From assembly GCF_025972045.1 (NCBI RefSeq), contig NZ_JAPDHX010000002.1, forward strand, positions 310,001 through 374,000: DNA of 64,000 bases, written 5' to 3'. The stretch comes from Micropruina sonneratiae. Lineage in GTDB: Bacteria > Actinomycetota > Actinomycetes > Propionibacteriales > Propionibacteriaceae. The position numbers and the translations under genes were made by a program. The notes under the pieces were generated by a model. The model was not told the origin of the DNA and made no database searches. It saw nothing but the letters and a program-made list of their open reading frames with translations. Within the stretch, counting starts at the first letter, position 1, and every line of letters begins with the position of its first letter. This document shows, in pieces, positions 26,877 to 38,491 of the stretch.

Positions 26877-28211
26877 TCAGCCGCCCAGGTCGGACGGCAT
26901 GGTGTGCCGGTACGGGTCGTCCAGGCGCAGTCGACGGCTCCCCTGGCGGGTGCTCAGCAGCACCCACGACCAATCCAACGCCAGCACCGCGTCCGGGTTC
27001 TCCCGGACCAGCCCGCCGCGCACCCGGGCGCGGGTGTCGGGCGGCGGCTCGTCGATCGCCCGCTCCACCTCGGCGTCGGTGCACAGCAGCGGCATCCGTC
27101 CGGCCCGCACCAGGGCGGCGTAGGGGCTGACCCCGTCGTCCAGGTCGGCCCAGGCCAGGTCGAGCTGGGCGAGGCGTGGGTGGTCCCAGCCCAGGACGTC
27201 ACGGGCCCTGAACCTCTCCAACAGGTTGAGCTTCGCGACCCAGTCCAGTTCGACGCAGCCGCTCGGGTCGGACGCCAGCCGGTCGAGGGTCTCCGACCAC
27301 AGCGTCATGACGTCGGGGTCGCCAAGACCCGAAGCCTGTAGTTGAGCGTGACAGTCCCGCTGCACCTCGATCGCTGTCACCCGGCGTCCGTCGGCCAACT
27401 CGAGTCTCGCCGTGCAGCTCAGGTCGCGACTCACCGTCTGCACCGCCCCCAGCGGGTCGGCCAGCCGTACCGGTCGCAGCACGCCCTGCTCGATGCCGGC
27501 CAGCACCGCGGCGGCCGTGCCCAGCTTGAGCAGGGTGGCGGTCTGGGAACGATTGGCGTCCCCGGCGATCAGATGCAGCCGCCGCCAGCGCGAGCGGTCG
27601 GCATGCGGCTCGTCGCGGGTGTTCACCAGGGGGCGCCGGATCGTGGTCTCCAGCCCGGTGATCGCCTCGAAGAAGTCGGCACGCTGGGACAGCTGGAAGC
27701 CGGGCCGCTGGCTCGCCTGGCCCAGGCCGACCCGCCCTGCCCCGGTGAACACCGGGCGGGTCACCAGGTAGGGCAGCAGACCCTCGACGATCCGCTCCCA
27801 GGGCGTGGCCCGGCCGAGCAGGTGGTTCTCGTGGTAGCCGTAGGACGCGCCCTTGCCGTCGGTGTTGTTCTTGAACAGCCGGACCGGGGTGCCGAGCCGC
27901 TGCCCCGCCCTGGACGCGGCGCGGGCCACGATCGCATCGCCCGCGAGATCGGCCAGCAGGGCGGCCCGCGGCGACGTGGTCTCCGGTGTGGAGTACTCCG
28001 GGTGGGCGTGGTCGACGTAGAGCCGGGCGCCGTTGCCGAGGAAGCGGTTGTGCGCGTCCTCGAACGGGATCGGGTCGCCGGAGTCGCGCCGGGCCAGGGT
28101 CGCGGGGCCGTCGTGGGCCTCCACCACCGCCGCCGACAGCACGGTCGGGTGCAGGTCGCCACGGCCGGGCGCCAGAATGCCGTACTCGGTTTCGGTCCCC
28201 AGCAGCGGCAT
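26877..28211 (-). CDS. dop: Pup deamidase/depupylase Dop
   Basis: This 444-aa protein of the glutamine-synthetase-like Dop/PafA family has GTETEYGI (residues ~5-12), NGARLYVDHAHPEYS (with the catalytic Asp), KNNTDGKGASYG, GFQLSQRADF, NTRDEPHAD and GDANRSQT. The DHAHPEYS and DGKGASYG forms favour Dop over PafA. Dop converts the Pup C-terminal Gln to Glu and also removes Pup from substrates. Only ~47 residues separate GTETEYGI from NGARLY, against roughly 80 in mycobacterial Dop, so the Dop-loop is shortened. ATG 28211 is chosen because a TACCAT -10 box ends 7 bases upstream; ATG 28220 is the alternative. Confidence 0.9.
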   Translation of the reverse strand: MPLLGTETEYGILAPGRGDLHPTVLSAAVVEAHDGPATLARRDSGDPIPFEDAHNRFLGNGARLYVDHAHPEYSTPETTSPRAALLADLAGDAIVARAASRAGQRLGTPVRLFKNNTDGKGASYGYHENHLLGRATPWERIVEGLLPYLVTRPVFTGAGRVGLGQASQRPGFQLSQRADFFEAITGLETTIRRPLVNTRDEPHADRSRWRRLHLIAGDANRSQTATLLKLGTAAAVLAGIEQGVLRPVRLADPLGAVQTVSRDLSCTARLELADGRRVTAIEVQRDCHAQLQASGLGDPDVMTLWSETLDRLASDPSGCVELDWVAKLNLLERFRARDVLGWDHPRLAQLDLAWADLDDGVSPYAALVRAGRMPLLCTDAEVERAIDEPPPDTRARVRGGLVRENPDAVLALDWSWVLLSTRQGSRRLRLDDPYRHTMPSDLGG

Positions 28212-28218
28212 GCCCCTC

Positions 28219-28224
28219 ATGGTA
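28219..28224 (-). promoter_or_regulatory. TACCAT -10 box of dop (leaderless)
   Basis: On the minus strand TACCAT is followed by seven bases and ATG 28211, the leaderless layout. It is divergent from the promoter of the DUF3054 gene 14 bases away. Confidence 0.5.
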
Positions 28225-28237
28225 GGGAGGTTGCCCC

Positions 28238-28243
28238 TAGGGT
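28238..28243 (+). promoter_or_regulatory. TAGGGT -10 box of the DUF3054 gene (leaderless)
   Basis: TAGGGT is followed by six bases and ATG 28250. With the dop box at 28219-28224 it makes a very compact divergent promoter pair, with start codons only 38 bases apart. Confidence 0.5.
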
Positions 28244-28249
28244 GGCGCC

Positions 28250-28606
28250 ATGACGTGGTGGAAAGCGTTCGGAATCGACCTGTTGGTCGTGCTGCTATTC
28301 GCGACGATCGGACGCCTCTCGCACGGCGAGGCGGCCGACCCCGCCGGCATCGCGCTGACCGCCTGGCCGTTCCTGATCGCACTGCTCGGCCTGACCGTCG
28401 CGATGATCGGCATGAAGCGCCCGACCGACTCCCTGCTGAACGGGGCCCTGATCTGGGCCGGCACGTTGGCCTTCGGCATGTGGATCAGGCACGAGTCCGG
28501 CGGCGGCGTCGAGGTCGGCTTCGTCATCGTCGCCGGTGCGTTCCTCGCCCTCGGCATGCTCGGCTGGCGGCTGATCGCGGGTCGCCGCCGTCGTGCCTCC
28601 GCCTGA
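28250..28606 (+). CDS. DUF3054-family membrane protein
   Basis: This 118-aa protein has four predicted transmembrane helices. Its conserved motifs, FATIGRLSHGE near the N-terminus, then TAWPFL and a C-terminal GWRLIAGRRRR, fit the DUF3054 family found in actinobacteria and archaea. Function is unknown. It is transcribed opposite to, and lies between, arc and dop, which are usually adjacent and co-directional, so it interrupts the Pup locus. Confidence 0.85.
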   Translation: MTWWKAFGIDLLVVLLFATIGRLSHGEAADPAGIALTAWPFLIALLGLTVAMIGMKRPTDSLLNGALIWAGTLAFGMWIRHESGGGVEVGFVIVAGAFLALGMLGWRLIAGRRRRASA

Positions 28607-28611
28607 CCCGA

Positions 28612-28627
28612 CCAACCCAGGGGTTGG
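28612..28627. terminator. Bidirectional hairpin between DUF3054 gene and arc
   Basis: CCAACCC-AG-GGGTTGG lies in the 24-bp gap between two convergent stop codons. It is short and has no U-tract, so the call is tentative. Confidence 0.4.
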
Positions 28628-28630
28628 CGG

Positions 28631-30244
28631 TCAGGGTTGCACCTGGCGGCCGCCGCGCAGGGTGCGCATGAACGTGATCCGCTCACCCTTGCGGCCCGAG
28701 ATCCGGGCCCAATCGTCGGGGTTCGTGGTGTTCGGCAGGTCCTCGTTCTCGGCCACCTCGTCGGCACAGGCCTGCAGCAGGTGGTCGAGCAGCAGCCCGT
28801 CGGGTCGGCCCGCCAGCACGTCCTTGATCGCGGCCTTCTTGGCCCGGCCGACCACGTTGGCCAGCATTGCACCGGAGACGAAGTCGCTCACGTAGAGCAC
28901 CTCACGGTCCCCGGAGGCGTAGGTGACCTCCAGGAAGCGGTTGGTGTCGCTGCGTCGGTACAGCTGGTCGACGGTGGCGTCGATCAGCGCCCGTCGAGTC
29001 CCGTCCGGGTCGCCACCGGAGGCTCCCAGCGCCATCGGCACCGTTGCGGTGAGGTACTTGGCCAGGATCTCGGCCGCCGCCGCGGCGTCCGGTCGATCGA
29101 GCTTGATCTTCACGTCGAGCCGGCCGGGACGCAGGATGGCGGGGTCGATCAGGTCCTCGCGGTTGGTGGCGCCGATGATGATCACGTTGCTCAACGATTC
29201 GACGCCGTCGATCTCGCTGAGCAGCTGCGGCACCACCGTCGACTCCATGTCGGAGCTGACCCCGCTGCCACGGGTGCGGAACAGCGAGTCCATCTCGTCG
29301 AAGAAGACGATCACCGGACGCCCGTCGGCGGCATGCTCGCGGGCGGTGGCGAAGATCACCCGGATCTGCCGTTCGGTCTCGCCCACGTACTTGTTCAGCA
29401 GCTCGGGTCCCTTGATGTTCAGGAAGTGACTGCCCACCCCGCCCAGCTGGGCGCCCAGCGAGTTGGCGACCGCCTTGGCGATCATCGTCTTGCCGCACCC
29501 CGGCGGCCCGTACAGCAGGACGCCCTTGGGTGCCGGCAGCTGGTAGCGGGCGTACAGGTCGCGGTGCAGGAAGGGCAGCTCGACGGCGTCGCGGATCTGT
29601 TCGATCTGCCGTGCCAGCCCGCCGATGTCGGCGTAGTCCACGTCGGGCACCTCGTCGAGCAGCAGGTCGTTCACCTCGGTGCGCTCCACCACCGACAGCG
29701 CCACCCCGGCGCGCCGGTCGGCGGCAACGGTCTGGCCCGCCTTGATGCCGGTCAGGGCCGGCGCGGCCACCAGCAGGCTCTCCTCTCCCGCCGAGCCGGT
29801 CACCAGCAGCCGGCCGTCGGCGAGTACGTCGGAGACCACCACGAGTTCCTGCTGGGCCGGGGCCGGGGCGAGCCCGACCAGCATCATCGCCTCGTTGAGC
29901 AGCACCGGCGTACCGATTGGAACCGCGCCGGCGTCCACCTCGGGGCCGAGCGCGACCCGCAGCACCCGGCCTCCGACCGTCACGTCGGCCAACCCGGCAC
30001 CGGGCTCACCCACCACCAGGCCGTGCGCCTGCGGCGGATTGGCCAGCGCCTCCAGTTGCGCCCGCAGCGACAGCAGGGTCTCGCGCGCCTCGCGCAGGGT
30101 GGCGTTCAGCTTCTCGTTCTGCTGCGCCAGCGACCGGGTGTCGGCCCGGGCATCCGCGAGCCGCCGCTCGGCGAGCTCGGCGGCGCGCCCGCGGGCCTCG
30201 GCCAGCGCCCGGGCCTGCGCCAGTTCGTCCAGCGGCGGGGTCAC
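28631..30244 (-). CDS. arc: AAA ATPase ARC (Mpa-type Pup-dependent unfoldase)
   Basis: This 537-aa ring ATPase recognises pupylated proteins through its N-terminal coiled coil and unfolds them. Residues ~1-60 form the coiled coil, ~65-205 two OB domains, and ~215-500 the AAA module with GPPGCGKT (Walker A, ~244), FFDEMDSLF (Walker B, ~310) and the second-region ATNREDLIDPAILRPGR. The GTG start overlaps the trmI stop (GTGA). The C-terminus is GGRQVQP. Proteasome-docking homologs instead end in an HbYX-type motif with a penultimate Tyr (e.g. QYL). This resembles corynebacterial ARC, which works without a 20S core. Confidence 0.95.
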   Translation of the reverse strand: MTPPLDELAQARALAEARGRAAELAERRLADARADTRSLAQQNEKLNATLREARETLLSLRAQLEALANPPQAHGLVVGEPGAGLADVTVGGRVLRVALGPEVDAGAVPIGTPVLLNEAMMLVGLAPAPAQQELVVVSDVLADGRLLVTGSAGEESLLVAAPALTGIKAGQTVAADRRAGVALSVVERTEVNDLLLDEVPDVDYADIGGLARQIEQIRDAVELPFLHRDLYARYQLPAPKGVLLYGPPGCGKTMIAKAVANSLGAQLGGVGSHFLNIKGPELLNKYVGETERQIRVIFATAREHAADGRPVIVFFDEMDSLFRTRGSGVSSDMESTVVPQLLSEIDGVESLSNVIIIGATNREDLIDPAILRPGRLDVKIKLDRPDAAAAAEILAKYLTATVPMALGASGGDPDGTRRALIDATVDQLYRRSDTNRFLEVTYASGDREVLYVSDFVSGAMLANVVGRAKKAAIKDVLAGRPDGLLLDHLLQACADEVAENEDLPNTTNPDDWARISGRKGERITFMRTLRGGRQVQP

Positions 30245-31149
30245 TCCGGCGCCTCCTCGACGCCGACCCCCGGTGGCCGCGGACCGGTGTAGTCGGGCCC
30301 GTACGCCCCCGGAGCCGGACGCCGCCGCCGGCGCGGGGCGGTCACCCCCGGGGCGAGCCGGCGGGTGAAGACGAGGAAGCCGGTGTGGCCGGTGGTGTTG
30401 TGTCCGGGCCGGATGGCCAGCCCCTCGGCATGCCATTGCCGGATCGACAGTTCCGAGCCGGTCGGCTCGGTGAAGCCGCCGTGGGCGCGCAGTGTGTCCA
30501 TGGTCCGGCCGAGCTGGGTGGCGGTCGCGACGTAGCAGCACAGCAGCCCACCCGGCACCAGCACCTCGCCGACGGCGTCCACGCACTCCCACGGCGCGAG
30601 CATGTCGAGAACGGCGCGATCGACCGGCTCGGGACCGATGTCGACGGCCAGGTCGCCGACCCGCACCTCCCAGGCCGGGTGCCGCGCGCCGAAGAAGGCG
30701 TCGACGTTGCGCGTGGCGATGTCGGCGAAGTCGGGACGCCGCTCGTAGGAGTACAGCCGGCCCGCCGACCCGATGGCGCGCAGCAGGTGCATGCTCAGCG
30801 ACCCGGAGCCGACGCCCGCCTCGAGGACCCGCGCGCCGGGAAAGATGTCGGTCTGCACCAGGATCTGCGCGGCGTCCTTGGGGTAGATCACCGCCGCGCC
30901 GCGGGGCATGGTGACGGTGAACTCCTCCAGCAACGGCCGGAACGCCACGTAGTCCACGCCGCCGGCCGACCGCACCACGTTGCCGTCCGGGCCGCCGATC
31001 AGCGCGTCGTGGCTGATGGCCCCCTTCGTGGTGTGGAACGTGCCGCCGGGCGCCAGCAGCACCGAGTGCCGACGACCCTTGGGATCGGTCAGGGTGACCC
31101 GCTCACCCGGCTGCAGCGCGCCGGTGCGGACCCCGTTCAACTCTTCCAT
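30241..31149 (-). CDS. trmI: tRNA (adenine-N1)-methyltransferase TrmI
   Basis: This 302-aa enzyme makes m1A58 in the tRNA T-loop from SAM. The N-terminal OB-like part has LTDPKGRRHSVLLAPGGTFHTTKG. The Rossmann fold has VLEAGVGSGSLSMHLLRAIG and LYSYERRPDFA, then VLDMLAPWE, the motifs typical of TrmI. A Pro/Arg-rich tail follows. ATG 31149 (MEELNG) is preceded by a G-rich stretch; GTG 31161 is the longer alternative. It sits upstream of arc, the standard actinobacterial order, and overlaps the preceding gene by 13 bp. Confidence 0.92.
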   Translation of the reverse strand: MEELNGVRTGALQPGERVTLTDPKGRRHSVLLAPGGTFHTTKGAISHDALIGGPDGNVVRSAGGVDYVAFRPLLEEFTVTMPRGAAVIYPKDAAQILVQTDIFPGARVLEAGVGSGSLSMHLLRAIGSAGRLYSYERRPDFADIATRNVDAFFGARHPAWEVRVGDLAVDIGPEPVDRAVLDMLAPWECVDAVGEVLVPGGLLCCYVATATQLGRTMDTLRAHGGFTEPTGSELSIRQWHAEGLAIRPGHNTTGHTGFLVFTRRLAPGVTAPRRRRRPAPGAYGPDYTGPRPPGVGVEEAPE

Positions 31150-32627
31150 CGTGCCCCCCACAAGGCCAGTTGCCAGCCAGGACCGAACGCTTCGCCGACC
31201 AGGTCGGCCCGCTGGCTGAGGAACAGCACACCGTCGGCCTCGGCGACCGGGACGACGGTCGCGTCGGCGGCGGCCTGCTTCTGGATCTCGCCCAACGCCG
31301 GCTCCTGAACCTCGGACTTGCTCGACGAGCGGATCAACTCCTCCAGGTCAGCGAGTTTGTCGGCGCTGCCCGGCAACGGGTTCTGCAGGTAGTCCTGCAG
31401 CCAGCCCAGGGCGGTGTTCGTGGTCGGCGCGCTGTCCCGCAGCTCGAGGTCGGCGTCCTCGGTCTCGGTGACGAGCTGGACGGTGATACCGAGCCGCTCC
31501 TCGAACCGGTCGCGTACCTGGTGGGCCAGATCCTCCATCCCGGGTGAGCTGTCGGTGAACCTCAACCGCAGGGAGATGCCCTTGTCGACGGTCGGCATCT
31601 TCGGGTCGCCACCGACGTCGAAGGCGTCGATGTGACCCTCGATCTGCGTCGGCAGGATCGAGGTGGCGGTGCGGTCCTGCTGCAGCGCCTTGCTGAGTGC
31701 CTGGCGCAGGGCGGCGTTGCTGCGATACCTGCTCTCGGGCAACCACACCATTTGTTGCAGCACGACCCTGGGCAGTTGCCACCGGTAGAAGGCGGCTTGC
31801 CGGTTCTCCTCCTGCGCCTCGCTGATCCGGCCCTCGAGCCGGGCGACGGCCGCCGGACTCAGCGTGCGCCAGACGATCTCGGCGCTCGCGTCGACCAGTG
31901 CCGTCTCGGCCGTGGCCGAATCGGCCCAGGTGATCCGGATTCGGTCCATGTCGGTGCCCAGCGGGCCCCGGTAGCCGGCGAACCTGGTCAGCGTCAGGCC
32001 CTTGTTGTCCCAGGAGTCGAGTTGGTACGGCCCGCTGCCGATCGGCGCCTGGTCGACCGGACGCAGCTTGTCGGCGTCGTAGGCGTCCTCGTCGACGATG
32101 GACGCCGCCGGCCCGGCCAGGCCGAAGCCGAACTGGTTGTCGGGGTACTTCAGCCGGAAACGCACCGTCCACGCGTCGGGGGTTTCGATGCTGCGCAGCG
32201 CGCCCAGCATCGACATCTGCTCGGGGGCGAGGCGCAGCGCGCGCTGAATGCTGAACTTCACGTCCGAACTGGTCAGCTGGTGTCCGCTCGAGAAGGTCAG
32301 CCCCTTCGGCAGCGTGCAGTCGAACACCGTCTCTGCGGTGTAGAGGCACTCCTTGGCCAGGTCGGGCCTCAGCAGCTGGGTGGACGGCTGCACCAGCATC
32401 AGCCTCTGGTAGAGGTCGAGAGCCACCATCGCCTCGGAGTCGTTGCGCACCCCCGCCGGGTCGGTCGTGGTCGCCCGCTGCTCGGTCAACACCGTGAACG
32501 GGCGCCCCGCCGTCGAGGAGGGCGACGTGGACGCGGTAGGCAGCGGTTCCGGCGTCCGGACGCACCCCGACAGTGCGAGTGCCCCGCAACTCAGTAGGGC
32601 GACCAACGGCCGCAGGAAGGTGGACAC
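31137..32627 (-). CDS. Family 5 extracellular solute-binding lipoprotein
   Basis: The 496-aa product has a lipoprotein signal peptide with lipobox LSGC (Cys ~22), followed by a Thr/Ser/Pro linker and an SBP_bac_5 fold of the peptide/nickel/oligosaccharide type. Typical parts are SEAMVALDLYQRLM, a YTAETVFDCTLPKGLTFSSGHQLTSSDVKFS segment, and IGSGPYQLDSW. The ligand cannot be told from sequence, and no permease genes are adjacent. A similar orphan binding protein next to trmI-arc is common in related genomes, by recollection. GTG 32627 is preceded by a TAACCT box at leaderless distance. Confidence 0.88.
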   Translation of the reverse strand: MSTFLRPLVALLSCGALALSGCVRTPEPLPTASTSPSSTAGRPFTVLTEQRATTTDPAGVRNDSEAMVALDLYQRLMLVQPSTQLLRPDLAKECLYTAETVFDCTLPKGLTFSSGHQLTSSDVKFSIQRALRLAPEQMSMLGALRSIETPDAWTVRFRLKYPDNQFGFGLAGPAASIVDEDAYDADKLRPVDQAPIGSGPYQLDSWDNKGLTLTRFAGYRGPLGTDMDRIRITWADSATAETALVDASAEIVWRTLSPAAVARLEGRISEAQEENRQAAFYRWQLPRVVLQQMVWLPESRYRSNAALRQALSKALQQDRTATSILPTQIEGHIDAFDVGGDPKMPTVDKGISLRLRFTDSSPGMEDLAHQVRDRFEERLGITVQLVTETEDADLELRDSAPTTNTALGWLQDYLQNPLPGSADKLADLEELIRSSSKSEVQEPALGEIQKQAAADATVVPVAEADGVLFLSQRADLVGEAFGPGWQLALWGARWKS

Positions 32628-32634
32628 GGTGCCA

Positions 32635-32640
32635 AGGTTA
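32635..32640 (-). promoter_or_regulatory. TAACCT -10 box (leaderless) for the lipoprotein-trmI-arc unit
   Basis: On the minus strand TAACCT is followed by seven bases and GTG 32627, the same layout as at dop and priA. It is the probable promoter of the three-gene unit that ends with arc. Confidence 0.5.
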
Positions 32641-32731
32641 GGGCCTTCCCGACCACCAGCCGACGGGCCGACGCCGGGCGGTGCGCGCTCGCGTACAGTT
32701 GGCCAGTCTCCACGAAAGGGAATCCCGCACC

Positions 32732-36508
<3,777 letters not shown>

Positions 36509-36525
36509 CCCGCTCGTCACACGAG

Positions 36526-36598
36526 ATCCCGGCGTCCGCCGGGATGACGACGTCCCGCCGGGACGACGAGCACCCATCATCCCGGGCTTGCCCCGGGA
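36526..36598. repeat. Cluster of three REP-like palindromes
   Basis: The perfect element ATCCCGGCG-TC-CGCCGGGAT (36526-36545) is followed by GTCCCG-C-CGGGAC (36552-36564) and a diverged copy ATCCCGGG...CCCGGGA (36579-36598). They start 18 bases after the metH stop and abut the broken gene at 36620-36850. Confidence 0.7.
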
Positions 36599-36619
36599 CC
36601 CCCATCGCGCACACGCCGA

Positions 36620-36850
36620 ACAGTCGCGACCCAGCGCGTCGAGCAGCCGCGAGATCGCCACGTGCAGGGCGTTGCGCCAACTGGCGGGCGGGTCGTCCCA
36701 GATCGCCTCGGCCAGTTGCTCGAGGCTCAGCAATCGTCCGGCGGCGGCCGCGAGCGCCGCCATGGCCCCCTGGGCCACCGCTCCCGGCGCGGCGCGGAGC
36801 GAGGCCTGGTCGGTTCCGGCACTGACCACCCCGGACAATCTGACGAACAC
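36620..36850 (-). pseudogene. Truncated winged-helix (SARP/BTAD-type) regulator N-terminus
   Basis: On the minus strand a frame starting at GTG 36850 reads VFVRLSGVVSAGT... and then LSLEQLAEAIWDDPP and WRNALHVAISRLLDALGRD. This is the pattern of the OmpR-like DNA-binding domain of SARP/BTAD regulators. Homology stops after about 75 residues, at the edge of the REP-like cluster, and the frame then only runs antisense through metH. It is a remnant about one quarter or less of normal size. The remaining sequence up to the PAC2 gene shows nothing I can name. Confidence 0.5.
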
Positions 36851-37038
36851 CGCCGCCCCCTCCCCGGCTCGGCCGGGCACAGCGTAACCGCCAAGCCGCG
36901 CCGATCGGCGGCAGTTCTCCGAAACCTGGATGCCAGTGGCTCGACGCACCAGTGGTCGACTGCACGGCTGGTGACCTGGTACGCAGTTTTCCGAATCGCC
37001 GGGCGGTGGAGCGGTCCGGGCGGCCGAGAGACCGTGAG

Positions 37039-37044
37039 TAGCAT
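37039..37044 (+). promoter_or_regulatory. TAGCAT -10 box of the PAC2 gene (leaderless)
   Basis: TAGCAT is followed by seven bases and ATG 37052. The box includes the upstream ATG at 37043, which argues against 37043 as the start. Confidence 0.5.
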
Positions 37045-37051
37045 GGCCGCC

Positions 37052-37906
37052 ATGGCAGAGGTGAAGTCGCTGAAGAACCTGCGCCGGCCGGCCGTGGTGG
37101 CCGCGTTCGGTGGCTGGAACGACGCCGGGGACGCCGCGAGCGGGGTGATCGATCACCTGGCTGCACTCACCTCGGCGAAGCTGGCGTTCGCGATCGACCC
37201 CGACGACTACTACGACTTCCAGGTCAACAGACCGACGATGGCGACCACCTCGGGCGGTGAGCGGACGCTGCAGTGGCCGACCACCGAGGTTTTGGTGGCG
37301 CCGCTGGCGGATCGGGATCTCGTGCTGATCGGTGGACCGGAACCCAACTTCCACTGGCGTGGCTTCAGCTCGGCGTTGGTGTCGGCGATGCGCACGGTGA
37401 AGCCCGAGATCGTGGTGCTGCTGGGCGCGATGCTGACCGATTCGCCGCACTCCCGGCCCGTCCCGGTGCACGGCTCGGCCGCCACCCAGGAGGTCGCCAC
37501 CTCGCTCAGCCTGGAGCTGTCGAGCTACGAGGGACCGACCGGCATCCTGGGCGTGCTGGCGTCGGACTGTGCGGTGGTGGGCCTGCCCACCGCGTCCCTG
37601 TGGGCCTCCGTCCCGCACTACGTGGCCGAACCGCCCAACCCGAAGGCGAGCCTGGCGCTGCTCGACCGGCTGGAGGACCTGCTGGACACGCCGCTCGACC
37701 CGGGCGACCTGCCCGAGAAGGCGCAGGACTGGGAGACCCAGGTGAACGACCTGGCCGCCGAGGACAGCGACATCTCGGCCTACATCACCGCGCTCGAGGA
37801 ACGCCGCGACGAGAACCAGCCCGAACCCCAGGGCGACGCGATCGCGGCCGAGATCCAGCGCTACCTGCGCCGGCGCAATCAGCCACCGGGGCACGCGTCG
37901 CGCTGA
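37052..37906 (+). CDS. PAC2-family protein
   Basis: This 284-aa protein of the PAC2 (proteasome assembly chaperone 2-like) family has AAFGGWNDAGDAAS near the N-terminus, DPDDYYDFQVNRP, and LIGGPEPNFHWRGFS. Members are found next to metH and the Pup/proteasome genes in actinobacteria, but the bacterial proteins' function is unproven and a direct proteasome role is doubtful. An acidic, Glu/Arg-rich C-terminus is probably a helix. It keeps its usual place beside metH even though no proteasome genes are seen here. Confidence 0.88.
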   Translation: MAEVKSLKNLRRPAVVAAFGGWNDAGDAASGVIDHLAALTSAKLAFAIDPDDYYDFQVNRPTMATTSGGERTLQWPTTEVLVAPLADRDLVLIGGPEPNFHWRGFSSALVSAMRTVKPEIVVLLGAMLTDSPHSRPVPVHGSAATQEVATSLSLELSSYEGPTGILGVLASDCAVVGLPTASLWASVPHYVAEPPNPKASLALLDRLEDLLDTPLDPGDLPEKAQDWETQVNDLAAEDSDISAYITALEERRDENQPEPQGDAIAAEIQRYLRRRNQPPGHASR

Positions 37907-37915
37907 GCCGCGACC

Positions 37916-38489
37916 TCACCAGCCGAGAAAGCCACCCAGCTGCTCGTTGACGAAGCCGGGGGCATCGAGGTTGGCGATGTGGCCTGCAACGGGCACCAGT
38001 GCGAACCGCACGCTCGGGTCGCGCCGCGGCCAGGCGGTGATCTGTTCACGGATCCGGCCCGCTCGGTCGTGGTCGCCGAGCAGCGCCAGCGTCGGGACCG
38101 GCATCCGGTAGTCGGGGTCGGGCCGCAGCGCCTCCGCCCCGAAGGACATGATCTGGGCGAAGCGGCGCTTCCCGGTGCGGTCGAGCGCCTCGGTGAGGTA
38201 GCGGCGCCCCTCGTCGGTCAAGCTGGAGACGCGCGCCGACTGGCGCAGCATCGTCCGCCAGGGGTAGACCGCGATCATCGAAGGCGCCGGCCAACCTGGA
38301 TCGGCCGTGACCGCGGGCGTCCGACGCGCACACCCCCCAGTCGGCGGGAACGGCTGCGATCTGCGGGGCGAACATGTCGCCGTCCGCGCCCGCTCCGTGC
38401 AGCAGCACCACCCAGTCACCGCTGCGGGAATCCCGCCGACGGACGAGCACCCGGCTGCCGGGTCTATCCAGCCAGGAGTCGTCGAGCAC
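37916..38489 (-). pseudogene. Decayed alpha/beta hydrolase
   Basis: The minus strand starts two bases after the pabC stop at GTG 38489 with VLDDSWLDRPGSRVLV and DWVVLLHGAGADGDMFAPQIA, the oxyanion-hole region of an alpha/beta hydrolase. After SDARGHGRS the frame shifts. The second frame ends with PVPTLALLGDHDRAGRI and VPVAGHIANLDAPGFVNEQL, the acid and His region. Total length is about 190 codons, some 80 short, and the nucleophile elbow GxSxG is missing. A frameshift plus an internal deletion make it non-functional. Confidence 0.7.
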
Positions 38490-38491
38490 GC

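Noticed and set aside
26877-28211. Identification as the ligase PafA instead of Dop
   Set aside because: The motifs DHAHPEYS and DGKGASYG, and position next to arc, favour Dop. The short loop leaves slight doubt.
32640-32731. Cobalamin riboswitch before metH
   Set aside because: Only about 90 bases separate the divergent genes, and no B12-box sequence was recognised.
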